Positions 1-12,400 of a stretch of 64,000 nucleotides of DNA are shown one piece after another. Source of the stretch: Eudorina sp. 2006-703-Eu-15 (taxonomy: Eukaryota > Chlorophyta > Chlorophyceae > Chlamydomonadales > Volvocaceae); assembly GCA_003117195.1 (NCBI GenBank), contig BDSI01000065.1:230723-294722 (forward strand). The letters are read 5' to 3'. Numbering within the stretch: the first letter of the stretch is position 1; each line of letters opens with the position of its first letter. Position numbers and translations under genes: made by a program. The notes under the pieces are model-generated. The model saw only the letters and a program-made list of their open reading frames with translations. It was not told the DNA's origin and ran no database searches.

Positions 1-1579
1 CGCTGCCGCCGCTGCCAGCGGGGATCTGCGCGCAGAGACGGGCGGTACGGAAGGCATCACATCATGGCGGAGATGTCATGGCCTGAATCGAACCCGCCAC
101 GAGAACGGCCGGCAGCCATGAACACAGAGTAGGATAGCCCACGAGTTTCCATGCAGCATGATGTCTTATTAAGACATAGATTCATTTCAAGGGACCGATG
201 CCCCACACCTCGTCGAGTGAATAACAAGGTGCACTTCTCGCCCAGGCCCACTGCGCGCGACATATTATCGTACAGGCCCCGCCGTACGGCACAGCAAAAA
301 ACGTTAACCGTACCTGACTGGCCAGGCGCCAGTTGCCGCGCTCATCGCTGGGTCCGCAGTACGACACGAAGATCACGGGCGCGGTGGAGTGTTTGAACAA
401 CTTGGTCAGCTTCGCGAGCACCTTATCGCGAGGTACGAGCCCTGCGCGTGTGGGCAGCGGCGTGTTAAGTCAAGTAGGTAGTAAGTCAAGTAGGGAAACC
501 GGGGCAAAGATGGCTCAGCCGCCCGACACTCGACCTGGCTGTCCCTGTCCCTGTACCTCTCAAAGTGCAGAGGTGCAGCGCCGCTCGCGGCCCACAGGTC
601 GGTGTGGCCCACGTGTGGTACGGCAGCGGCCCCATTCGGATCAATCGGATGGCCGCGACACACCTGTCCCACCCACACACCCGCATCCACACACCCACAC
701 CCCCACCTAGACACGGGTGGTTTGGTGGCATACGGGCGTCTTCCGGGCTTATCTATGCCCGTTGCATGTCACGCGCTCCTGCTCTGCCTGTCTACGAACA
801 TGACACCATGAACATGCGCACGTGCGCACACGCACCATCCTCGGCAGGCGGGACAAACGAGGCTTCCGGGTACCCGCCCAGGTTCTTTAGGAACGAGGCG
901 AGCTGCTGCTGGGCTTCAACCTCGGTTCCATCCTGAGACGCTGCGGCGGCTGTGGATCCGCCGCCCCAGTGCTGCGAACGAGGGATGGAAAGAGGGATGG
1001 ACAGAGGGATGGAAGGAGGGACGGAGGGCAAGGACACACACCCAGCCGGTCCGGGCAGCCAATGGCGCGCGGCGCGCCGAGTGTGCCTCAACATTGCACC
1101 CCGGCCCCAACATCCCCAAGGGCCGCGGCCCTTGGGTGCAAAGCAGCTCTGTAAATTGGCATGAGGGCGCGGTTTTCTGTTTGCGGAGCGCCGTTCGGTC
1201 GTGTGAGCGGTCACGCACCTGGAGTAGGTGTCGGAAACCTCTGAACGATGTTTGTGAGCCAATCAGGCTGTTTTTCGTGTATGTCTGGTTGGCCTGGCTA
1301 GTGCTGGGAGAACCTTCGTCGCCAGGGGCGTCGTGTGCTGCAATGTCACCAGGAAATATAGAAGATAAGCTAAACATTCAAGTCGTATTGTTTCTGAGAT
1401 AAACAGCTTCGCGGCACCGAAACACGTCGCCGCACCCCGGTCGCCAGCTCACCAAGAAGCGCCTGCAGCTGGTGGGCATCTTTCCCCTCTATAGTAGAGA
1501 TTAAGAGGCTGTAATCGCCAATGCAAAGCGCGACGAACTTGTTCGACGCCTGTAGACGGACGCGAAGTGTCAGAAAATC
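1..1579 (-). CDS. unrecognised multi-exon gene, 3' part
   Basis: Four exons fit together on the minus strand with consistent phases: 1453-1579, 836-940, 314-441 and 1-25, the last running out of the window. Acceptors are good: a polypyrimidine run before 1579, CAG at 941-943, CAG at 442-444. Donors are GTGAGC after 1453, GTGCGT after 836 and GTACGG after 314. The spliced peptide contains KFVALCIGDYSLLIS, then QQQLASFLKNLGGYPEASF, then APVIFVSYCGPSDERGNW. It reads as a folded globular protein, not low-complexity sequence. I do not recognise the family. The 5' end is unresolved: an ATG-initiated open stretch at 2001-2189 (start MATSTLRDAKARYPLRD) could be the first exon, but I found no convincing donor for it. 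The gene is divergent from the flippase gene to the right. Confidence 0.55.
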
Positions 1580-1582
1580 CTG

Positions 1583-2680
1583 GAGTGGATAAGAAATATG
1601 AATACGTACAGCTTGCCTTGTTTTTTCCCTGTCCGAAAATTCTCTTGAAAAGGGGCATGTTTCCAGGACTGAGCCAGGGCCTAAAGCGGAATGTGCAACA
1701 TCGTATTCTAATATTATTTTTGGAATGCGTCTGTCATCAAGGTTTTGCGGAAGGATCATTGTGGGGGCTACAGGACCGTTTCACCGATCCGGCAAGTCGG
1801 TTGTAACAAGGGAATGCGCTGCGGCTTCGCATGATATGGCAGAGCAGACTTGCAAAGAGCGGCATATCCCGCAACAGTGATAGTATGCACCTTTGGATCG
1901 TGGCGCAGGGCGCTTGTTGGACTCGTGAACTGTCACAGAGTCACACCCTTGCACGCCAATTTAACCCTGGCATCTTTTCGCAAGCGCTTTTCACAGCGCA
2001 TTATTCCGTGTATCGTAATTTAGTTGAGGCCGCAAATGCTCCCACTGCCGTTCGCAAAGTCGGGAGGAGCTGGGTTGTGATTCGCCTGGTTGCGAATGGT
2101 TCCAAACAAAATTTCATGAGGAACTGGAATGATGATGTATCTCTGAGCGGATACCGCGCCTTCGCGTCACGCAACGTCGAAGTGGCCATGCTCTCAAAGA
2201 CTTCGTTCCCTTGCTGAATCGAGCATCAAACAAAATAATCTCTATTGTAACGATGCACGCCTACTCGGCATTCGTGGATTAGGTGCAGTTGGTGCGTCTG
2301 GGTTTGTCCCCGTGACGCACAGGACGACCCTGGACGACCGCCCCAAGTTCAGTGCCCCCACCGGCATGAGATGAAAAGTGATAAGTTATGATTGCGCAAG
2401 AGATCTGAGTTACACAAGTACAAGATCGCAACCAGGTTCACAGGGATCGTACCCTGGTCACCAGCAGGAGCTGTGCCACCTGTCTGTGCGCACCAGTCGG
2501 GCGCATTCCAAAGGCAACCACCAGCCCCAACGATACACGAAACGATACACGATTCCCACACCCGCGTTCTGACAAGCAAGCCCTGGTTTGCCTTGGGAAC
2601 GGAAGGGCAGCAGACATATCCAAAGACCGGTCTCGACAGCGGCCTCTCGCCGGCACCTCCGGACGAGCTTTCAAAGCTAC
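1583..2680. other. intergenic or 5'-exon region between divergent genes
   Basis: No conserved coding block is visible. It lies between the leftward unknown gene and the rightward flippase gene, so it probably holds both promoters and possibly the first exon of the leftward gene (2001-2189). No recognisable RNA gene or repeat. Confidence 0.4.
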
Positions 2681-3406
2681 ATGCGAGATCAATATCCCAA
2701 TACGGGTTCTGGTCAGCCCACGGCCCCACGGAAGAACGTCAGACGGCTGGCAGTGGATCCGCTCCGGCGCCTGGCCTGGGCGTGCTGGCGCCGCGAACCC
2801 ACATCACAGGTCAGCCCTATCGCCTCTCTTGAAATGCCGTAACAATACCTGTGCACATGAAACATGAGTTCATGGAATACCTGAGAGGTGTCTCTTACTG
2901 CTGCCAGCCGCCGCGACCGCCGCTGGCAAAATGATGACCGGCGACCGTCCCATGGGTCGCTACCTGCCTGCAAAACCCGCGCGCGCCGCGCGCTGTCCCC
3001 CGCCCGTCCTAAGCAGTACGACAATGCCCGTTCAACGTCGCCACACAGCCGGGATGAATCATCCCAGACGCCGGAGTCATCCGCTGCGGCCAGGTCCAGG
3101 GAGCCCCTCGCGGAAGGGGAAGCCTCCCTGGATCTCGGTCTCGGCGCCGAAGCAGCTCCGCTGCGCCGTACCTCCGCGCGTACAGCGCCGCGAGGAGTGC
3201 AGGCTGTGCCAAATAAGGCCCAGTGGTGCGTCGTGCTACACGTGGGAGGTGCTGCGGGAGCCGCAGCGGAAGCCCGCGGGCGCGAGTGGCGCACTTGGCT
3301 CGGTTGCCTGCAGCGTTGGCTCGGCAGCGGTTCAGGCCCCGGCCGTGCGGCACAACAGCAGGCAGCTCAGCCGCCGCCAGGGCGACCGCCATCACCGCCA
3401 CCGCCG

Positions 3407-3437
<31 letters not shown>

Positions 3438-6400
3438 CGCTGGGTGATGTGCAGGGCGGTGGTTCGGCCTCCACCGGCGCCGCGGCGCGCGCCGACGATG
3501 CAAGCGGCCAGAGCGGTGGCGACAGCAGCGCCAGGCGCGCCGCCGCGGCGGCCGCGGCCGCGGCCGCGGCCACTGCCCGCACCGCCGGCGGCGGCGGCGG
3601 CGTCGCCGCAGTCCTGACGCCGGCCGGCAACCGCGTGGTGACCTCCAAGTACACGCTGCTCACCTTCGCGCCGGTGTTCCTGTTCGAGGTGTTCTCGCGG
3701 GTGGCCTACCTGTACTTTTTGCTGCAGGCGGCGCTATCCTGGTGGCGGGTGGTGTCGCCTTTCTCGGGCATCGGCAGCACCGCCGCCCTTGTCTTCGTGG
3801 TGGCGGTCAGTGCGGTCAAGGTACGGCAGTACGACGCAGACACCGTGCTCAGCGGCGCCGCGGTGGCGGGGAGCCGGGGACCCTCTCCCTCCCTGCCTCC
3901 CTCCCTCTACCAATTTCCTATCCTACCTGCCCGAGTGGAGTGTGATGCCACCACAGACGATGGCTGCATGCGGTCTCTAGCTGCCGTCGGCCGGCCTTTC
4001 TCGGGGACGATCGTTTCGGGGCTGATCCCTTTATTTCGGGACGGGGGCTTGAGGGGCTTCGACGTCCCGAGCACCTTCCATCTGTCCGACGTTGCGGCTG
4101 CTGCTGACGGTACGGCATCGTACGGCAGCTGCTGTTGCGGTGGCTACTAACGCGGAAGCTACCGCGGCTTTTACCGTAGCGCTATACTGCCGTTCTCACT
4201 GCTGTGGCCCTTAAAACCGTTCTTAAAACCGTTACCTGCTGCTGCGTGCTGCCCTTGAATCTCAAATTGCTGCTTGTGGCGAGCCCCCAGGCCGCGGTTG
4301 AGGATGTCCGGCGGCACATGGAGGATCTGGCAACAAACAGAGCGCGCACACGTCGGTTGCGAGAGGACGGTGGGTAGACGGTGGCCACGGGCCCAGATGC
4401 CGTACATGGCAGGGGGGTTATAATTGGAACCCCCGCCCCCTGGAAGTACGGCATGCTTGTCAGGCACCGTTGGTGTTTTGTCCCGTTGCGGTTCCCGAGC
4501 AGGTTGGTTGGTTATGACGTACTGGTGGTTGTACGGCAGGCGATCGTACGGTCGTTTGGGCTGCTATTTATGTGGCAACGCGAGCGAAGCTCGACGTTGT
4601 TCTCTTTCTCTCCAAGACCGAAGCGTGAGCTCATTGCCTTGCTTCTGAGCGATAGAGACAGCCACGGGTCATGTAACGTGACAGGATAAGAGGAGGGACC
4701 AGTCGCCGTCCCTGAACGGCGCGGCGATGCCTGGCATTCAGCACAGCTACTGTCAGCAATGTCAGCAATGGCGGTGTGTCTCGCTTGCGCGGGCAGGACC
4801 CGTTGCAGGTAGGGAATCCGGTGGTAGGCTTTCGCGAGCCTATGCTCCGTGACTCCTCAGCTAGGGCAGCGGACAAACAGGGCTGAGCGAGCAACCCAGA
4901 AAGAGAACAACCATGGCGCTTCGGCTTGTCGAGTTCGGTGGTGAAGGCATCCGACATCGCTTGGTTCGGCTTGCGACCGACCGCCTTGGTCAGTTCGGCA
5001 CTGAGGAGCCAACTATTTATCATGGTCAGTGTTTTATGCTGCGTAAGTGGCTGTGTGTATCGGAAGAGATTCGTATGGCGGCGGCTTGACATGTTTGAAT
5101 TCGAAGGTAGGAGAAATGGCAGGCGAACGCGCAGCATGCCTGATCGCAATGCGGTATAATCATTATGATTATCGAGTTTCCTTTTGCTTCGGTTGAAGGT
5201 CTCGGGACCAGGTCAGTGAGGACATGCGTCGTAGGTCCACCGCAAGTCTGCTACTTGACAGAAGGTTGGTTGAGGAGGAATTGACGGTTTCCGTTTAGGT
5301 TCAGGTCATGGATATCCCTGAAGGCAGGCTAACTCGCCGGGCTTTGCGCTGGGGGGGCGCGTCTCGCCGAAAGGGGTTGCTCGTCCGAAGGGACTGTCCA
5401 CAGGGCCGGACTGGCTGTGGCGTGCTCGTATACGGCGTCGCCTTGCAGCAGACATTGCATGGAGTTGGGGAGGGTTTGCCGTTTTGGTGTGGTGACAGCA
5501 CGGGCGTGCGTTCGTTCTTGCTCTGACTTTCCTTGGGGTAGCAGCGAAAGCTAGAGGCAGGTGCTGGAGGCAGCGCAGCTCATGAACTCCCTGCTACAAT
5601 GTGGGCGCGCTTGGCTTGTGAGTGAAAGCTGCGGGGCTTGAGTTGCCGGGTTTGTCAGGTGTTCCCCGCTGCATGATCCCTTCAGCAGGCGCAGGAGGGG
5701 ACTGGGCCTTAGACTCCACCTTCGATGTGGTAGCCACCCTGGGTTGTCCGGATCAGGGGAACGCAGGAGATGGAGGCACAGGAGCTGCATGCATTTGCAC
5801 CGTTAGTTGTTCGCTGCGTCAGGGCTGGCTTTCCTTGCTTTTCCCTTGCTATGTTCCGCTTCTGTGTGTATTGCTGGACATCGGGTGTTCACTGCATGCC
5901 ACGTGCGCTGCTTTGCGTGACGTTCTCTTTGGTGGATCCGGAGGGATGTTGGCGTGGTCAGGTGTGCACGGCTCGCACCCTACACGTTGCCAACTGACTT
6001 GGTGCTTTGCTGGTCAGTTGTGGGGGGGAGTGCCAGTACCAGTGCCCTCGCCGTGCCGAAACCTCATTGGGGCCTGACAGCTGTCAGGCACCGTTGGTGT
6101 TTTGTCCCGTTGCGGTTCCCGAGCAGGTTGGTTGGTTATGACGTACTGGTGGTTGTACGGCAGGCGATCGTACGGTCGTTTGGGCTGCTATTTATGTGGC
6201 AACGCGAGCGAAGCTCGACGTTGTTCTCTTTCTCTCCAAGACCGAAGCGTGAGCTCATTGCCTTGCTTCTGAGCGATAGAGACAGCCACGGGTCATGTAA
6301 CGTGACAGGATAAGAGGAGGGACCAGTCGCCGTCCCTGAACGGCGCGGCGATGCCTGGCATTCAGCACAGCTACTGTCAGCAATGTCAGCAATGGCGGTG

Positions 6401-9400
6401 TGTCTCGCTTGCGCGGGCAGGACCCGTTGCAGGTAGGGAATCCGGTGGTAGGCTTTCGCGAGCCTATGCTCCGTGACTCCTCAGCTAGGGCAGCGGACAA
6501 ACAGGGCTGAGCGAGCAACCCGAAACCTCATTGGGGCCTGACATGCTGTCGTGGCGCGGCTGTGACACCCCTCCCCACCCCGCCAGGTTCGACGGTCGAA
6601 GTACGATGGGAAGACGTGCGCGTGGGTGACATCCTGGAGGTACGGTGCTTGGCAGGCGTACGCGACTGCAGTGTTTGTACGACATCTTCCCGACGGAGTT
6701 CCACGGTTCCACCTTTTGCCGTACATGAGTCAGAGCAGGCACAGCATGAATAGGAGGAGGAGCACTTGCGCAGTGAGCAACGGAAGGATACTCTCATCGG
6801 TTCACTGACAATTGTCGCTTGCCCCTGACTTGATTGTTGGTGGTTGGTGGTTGACTGTTACGTGCCAGGTACGAGACGGGGAGCTACTGCCCGCGGACCT
6901 TCTGCTTCTGCGAGCGGGCCTGCCGGAGGGTGTAGCCTTCGTGAGGACGACCAATCTAGACGGCGAAACCAATTTAAAAGTTCGACGTGCCGTACGACTG
7001 CCTGGATGGGAGGACGACGAGCAGGAAAAGGATGCTGCTGGAGGCGAGGCGGGTGGCATGGACGATAGCCAACAGTTGGACTGTCGCAGTAGCAGCAGCA
7101 GCAGCAGCCGTGGCGGCGGCGGCGGCAGCAGCTGGAGCCGCTGCAGTAGCAGTCGTGACATTGAGGACGACGGCGACGCGGGGGACAATGAGGACAGCAG
7201 CAGTGGCACCGCGTCCGGCTCGGATGGGTCCCAAACGATCCATGTACGACAACTTCGGGTAAGCGGTCCGCTTGTACAACACCAGACGATATGCCTGCAC
7301 ACCCATCTCTCGTCGTCCTCTGGGAAATGGGAGCTCAGCACACCAGCAGAATAAGCGAATAAGAATCATTTGGAATGAGAACAAATGGGAATTAGAGTAT
7401 GTCACTTTGCGACCCACCCAGCTTCTCATCGTTTCTCATCGCTTTGGCGCTCTCACCGGGCCGCGCGCCGCCGAGCGCGCCGAGCCGCTCGACGGGCCTC
7501 GGCTCGACGGACCCGCGCCGCATTCGCATTCGCTCGTTCCGCCGCCGCCCTGCCGCCCTGCCGCCCTGCCGCCCTGCCGCCCTGCCGCCCTGCCGCCCGG
7601 CAGCTCCTGACGCGTCTTCGCGGCGTCGTGGAGTGTGAGCCTCCCAGTCGCAGCCTTCACGCATTCTCGGGGGGCCTACGGCTGGAGAGGCCGCCGCCGC
7701 CGCCGCCGCCACGGCAGCGGTCGTCAGTGACCCACGGGTCGGGGCAAGCCGCGGCGCAGGACCAGGCGGCGGAGGTCGCGGCGGCCGCGGCGCCGCCGCC
7801 AACGCAACAGCAGCAGCAGCAGCAGCAGCCGGCGGTACCCCTTACCATGGATAACATGATGCTGCGGGGCTGCGTCCTCAAGAACTCGGGGTACGGTTGT
7901 GTTGTTGCCGTACATCGCGATCTTCAGTACTTCTCAAATGAAGTGGTTGGGTTGAGAGGTACAGGTCAAGAACTTGAGACGAGCCCAGAGGCAATCATGT
8001 CATAGGACACGTCCAGGACAGGATAAGGCAGGGTAAGGGTGGGAGCAGACCGGAATCCCGGAGGCAGCTGTACGACTTGTACGACCTGTACGACCTGCGT
8101 GAGTGATGTCATGCCGTCGTTTGCGTCGTCGACGTTTACGGTAATATGGCGCGTTGCCAGCGTGTTGAGTCGGGCACGGGCTGGTCCCATGTCGTACATG
8201 AATATACTGCGCAGGTACGTGCTCGGCCTGGCGGTGTACTGCGGGCCGCAGACACGCATCCAGATGAATGCCGTACGGCCGCCGCTGAAGGTGAGTGGCG
8301 CCGACACATGACACGCCGCGGTGTCAAGGTTATTGCTGGTTGCGGTCGGATGTCAGCACACGTCGGAAGGTCGGATCCAGTGCTCAGATGTGACCCACGG
8401 GCCTCGCCCGATGAAGAATTGACAAGTTAATAACACGCGGCTTCCTTGCAGTAAAAAACCGACCCGTGGGTCGCCGTCGCCTCGTGCATCCTGCCTTTCG
8501 CAGGTTGGCTCCTTCGACCGCTTCCTGAACAAGCAGATCATGGTGCTGCTGGTACTGCAGGTACGGTGCGGGGAAGGTACGAGTTACGGTACGGCGAGGG
8601 ACGAGTCGGGCGATAGCAGAGGTCATGGTCAGTCAAACGTGCCAAACGTACACAGGTAGGGAGTCTCGATCTTGATGTGTCCACGTCATGGATACGGTAG
8701 ATTCTCGGCAATCAATCCGCCCTGGGTGACCGATGCGGCAGCATCTGAATGAAAGAATGAACGAACGTTACAGCGGACCCCGAAAAGCATATTGCATTTG
8801 CTACCGTTTCCGTAGTATGTGTGATATTTGGGATTTAAGGGTCCAGAGCTCTGTGGAGTCATCGGCCGCCATACATCGGCACCGGGGGGCCCCACCCCGT
8901 ACAGGTAACAAGTAACTATTATTAAGGATGTTACAGCGGATCCCGCGGGTCATCGGTGACAGCCAACTATATGACTTGGTTCTGTGGAGTGTGGACCCCA
9001 ATGAACGCAGCTGCTGCTGTCGGTGGCGTCCGCCGTCGGCAGCTATGCTTGGCGGGAGCATGAGGGTGTACGGCGGCCGCATCTGGCGCTGCGGGATGCC
9101 GTACAGGGAAACTGGCAGTCCCCCGTGACGTACATCGTGCTGCTGTCCATCACGTTCTGGATCCTGTACGGCTACCTCGTACCCATCAGCCTCTTCGTCA
9201 CTATGGAGCTGGTCAAGTTCTGGCAGGCGTTCGTATTCATTAACTGCGACCCCGCGCTGACGGAGGGCCCGCCCGAACAGACGCAGCCGCAGCGGCGCCA
9301 CCATGCGCGACGGCATCATCACCACAACCACCACGACCATCATGACCACAACCACCACGATCATCACGACCACCACCATCACGACCATCATGATCAACCG

Positions 9401-12400
9401 GGGCAACGCTCGAATCCGGCCGCAGAGCCCGACCAGTCCGCGCTTCCAGCAGAGCAAACGGCACCCGTGGGAGCGGCAGCGCGCCGCGGAGAGGACGACG
9501 GACCCGTGGGTCAGGAGAGTCGTCCCCAGCGTCCTCACCTTCACTTTCACCTTCACGATCGTCAGTACGACCAACGCCGTGACCGTCTCGGGAAGGCCGG
9601 GGACGGCGAAGCTCCGGAACCGGGTGATAACCAGGGGGATGGCGGCGGCGGCGGCAGCGATCGCGAGGCGGATGACGGCGGCGGCGGTGCTGCCGCGGCG
9701 GCGCCCGCGCACGCCTTCGCGCGCAGCAGCGCCGTGAATGAGGATCTGGGTCGTGTGGTGATGGTGTTCAGCGACAAGACGGGCACCCTCACCCGCAACG
9801 ACATGCGGCTGCGGTGCTGCGCGCTGGGGGCGGACAGGTACGACTGTACGGCGAGCGAACCTGCCCTGGGAGGCGTCGTGATTTCCTGGGAGGGCGCCGC
9901 GAGCACTATTTCTTACTGGTAAACGGGCGGAGGACTGAGCTCAACGACAGGTGATCTCAAATGTATCAAATCAATCCGTCAATCTATAGAAGTGGGCAAT
10001 TTGTACTTTATTTTCCGCGACATGAACCGCCGGTGTCGTTTGGCGGTAGGTGCGGGATGGCGACGGTGCCACTTGGGCCGGCGCTCAAATGCTGACAGTG
10101 CCGTACCGAAGCTTTCAGTATTACGCACGACGGACGACGCATTACTTACGGAAAACTGAGAAACCTTCGTGACCAGCTACGGACCTGGGAAAGTGGGCAT
10201 TCTATTTTCCGGAATGATAGCGCGAAGGCGTCGAGCCCGTTTGCGGCAGTTTGCGGCCTGCGGTTTGGTCCTGAGCTGGTTTGGTCTGATGACCGTACCG
10301 GTTTTCATTTAATTCATTTGCATCAGGAACGCTTCAAGAAAAAAGCTTCGGCGATTATATTTGTGACAATTTTAGCTGTCGACTGAGACAGAGAGATACA
10401 GCACTTCGTCCTTTCAGATCGTCCGGTCTGTTCAACTCGCGACGGCACAAATACGCCCGCCACCTTCGCCCATCGTGGATCGGGCAGCGCCCATAGACAG
10501 TCTTTGTCAACTAATGTATTTATGCTCATAGGTTATCAGTCCGGTGGCAACCGCGGCTCCGTCGATTCTATTGCAACTGGTCGATACCGTACCGAATCTC
10601 GCTGCACGTTGCTTTTTCCCTGCGCAGATTCCTTCCTGCACACGACCGTACCTCTCCCTGGGTTCAGAATCGCAGAACATCAACGCTGGCTTGGATTCCC
10701 GGCCTTTCCTTTTTTGAAATTTTGAATTTTGAATTTTGCATCGAGCATTGCTGTCATGCGCCCGCGATGCCGTCATGCGCCTCCGGTCTGCGTTTCGGCT
10801 GCTGCTGCCGCATGCTACCCCTGCGGCCTGCGTGTCATGTGCATGCTCGCGGTACGGCACATATCCCCGGTACGGCACATGCCCCCGGTTGATGGTGCCG
10901 ATCGATTGACATTGCCGCGCCCGTGTCACCTCCACACGACACCCGCCCGCTTACGCGCTCAGGCTCGGAAGCCTGGATGTGCGACTGGAGGAGCGGCCCA
11001 GACTGCGAGGGATGATGGCGGTGGCGGCCTTCGACCCGAGACTGCCCCAGGTGATGCAGACGGGGCGTCGGGCGCCGACACAGCGTTGATACCCGCGGAT
11101 AAGGTATTATATATGGTTTTATATGGTTTTGTATAGTTTTTCCTCCCGCCAACGCTCTTCGCCCCACCTTGACTGCTTACACCGTCGCTTACTTGGCGGG
11201 CTACTGCCGTGTATGGCTTCGCCAGCCACTGCTGGTGATGTACTCGTGATGTAATACCCGTGACAAGTATGGACTCTTGCTACAGGCCTGGACAGGCCCA
11301 TGTACCGTAGTGTAACCTCCCTCCCTCTCATCTGCGCAGGCGCTCGCCGCCCTGGGTCGCGCGGGTGGGTCCTGGCGCACCGCCGTGGAGGGCGGTGACG
11401 CGGGAGGAGCGCTCACGGCGGCTCCCACAGCCGCCGCGTCACGCCTAATCGCGCCCCCGGGCACAGGCCTAACCAACCAGGTCCGAGGCGGCGGCAACAG
11501 CGCAGCAGCCTCGGCCCAGACGCCCGCCACCGTCAGCCCCGGCCATCATAGGGCTCCTCAGGACGCGGCCCTGGACGCGTCGCCGTCGCAGCCGTGGCTG
11601 GGCCAGGAGCATGCGGCTGCAGATCCAGATCCCGATCGGGATCCAGGCTTGCATCTGGATCTTGCCCCGGATCCAAACTCGGATCGTGTCCCAGACGGGT
11701 CGGAGCTGCAGCTGCTCGCGCTGCGCTGGGTGTCTTTCTGGCTGGGCGTGTGTTTGTGTAACTCCGTGGTTCTGGAGCCACACCCCGCGGCCGACCGGCG
11801 GCCCGCCTACCAGGTTAGTAACGTCGTACAAGCGTCGTACAACCGTACGGAACAGGCCCGTACGAGCGCCCGACGCCCTCCACCCGCCGTGACCTCCGTT
11901 CACGCATTCGTTGTGAATCGAGCCCCGCTCACGGCCGTGGGTATGTTGCCGTACATCCTCGTGCAGTTTGTCACAGGAGTTTGGGTCAATAGTTACACAC
12001 CCGTGTTAAAGGAAAGCGTTGTGGGATGACCCGTGGCGCCGTGGGTCGTTTGCGGCCCCCGCAGGGGCCCTCTCCCGACGAGGTGGCGCTGTTGGAGGCC
12101 GCTCGGCAGCTGGGCTTCGAGCTGGCTGCCCGTTGGAAGGACACGCTGGAGATCCGAGTAGCGCCGCCGCCGCCGCCGTCGACGCCATCACCCGCGTCGC
12201 CGCCGCCAGCACCCGAGCCGTCGGCACCAGCACCGCCGCCGCCAGGGTCCGAGCCGTCGACGCCGGCGGCAGGGGCATCTGCCGAGACCGCGGGCGCGCC
12301 GGGGGACTGGCCGGTCGTGCGCTACCGCGTCCTCAACGTCCTCGAGTTCAGCAGCGCTCGGAAGTGAGGCCGCACCCGCCCCACCGGTCTATCTGTTTGC

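Noticed and set aside
2888..3300. N-terminal 130 codons of the long open frame leading into the flippase
   Set aside because: No ATG in that frame; the true 5' exon structure is unresolved, so this part is not claimed as protein.
9303..9737. Thr/Ile-rich 144-codon frame overlapping the His-rich segment
   Set aside because: A frame-shifted reading of the His/Asp repeat; the flippase frame is fixed by conserved blocks on both sides.
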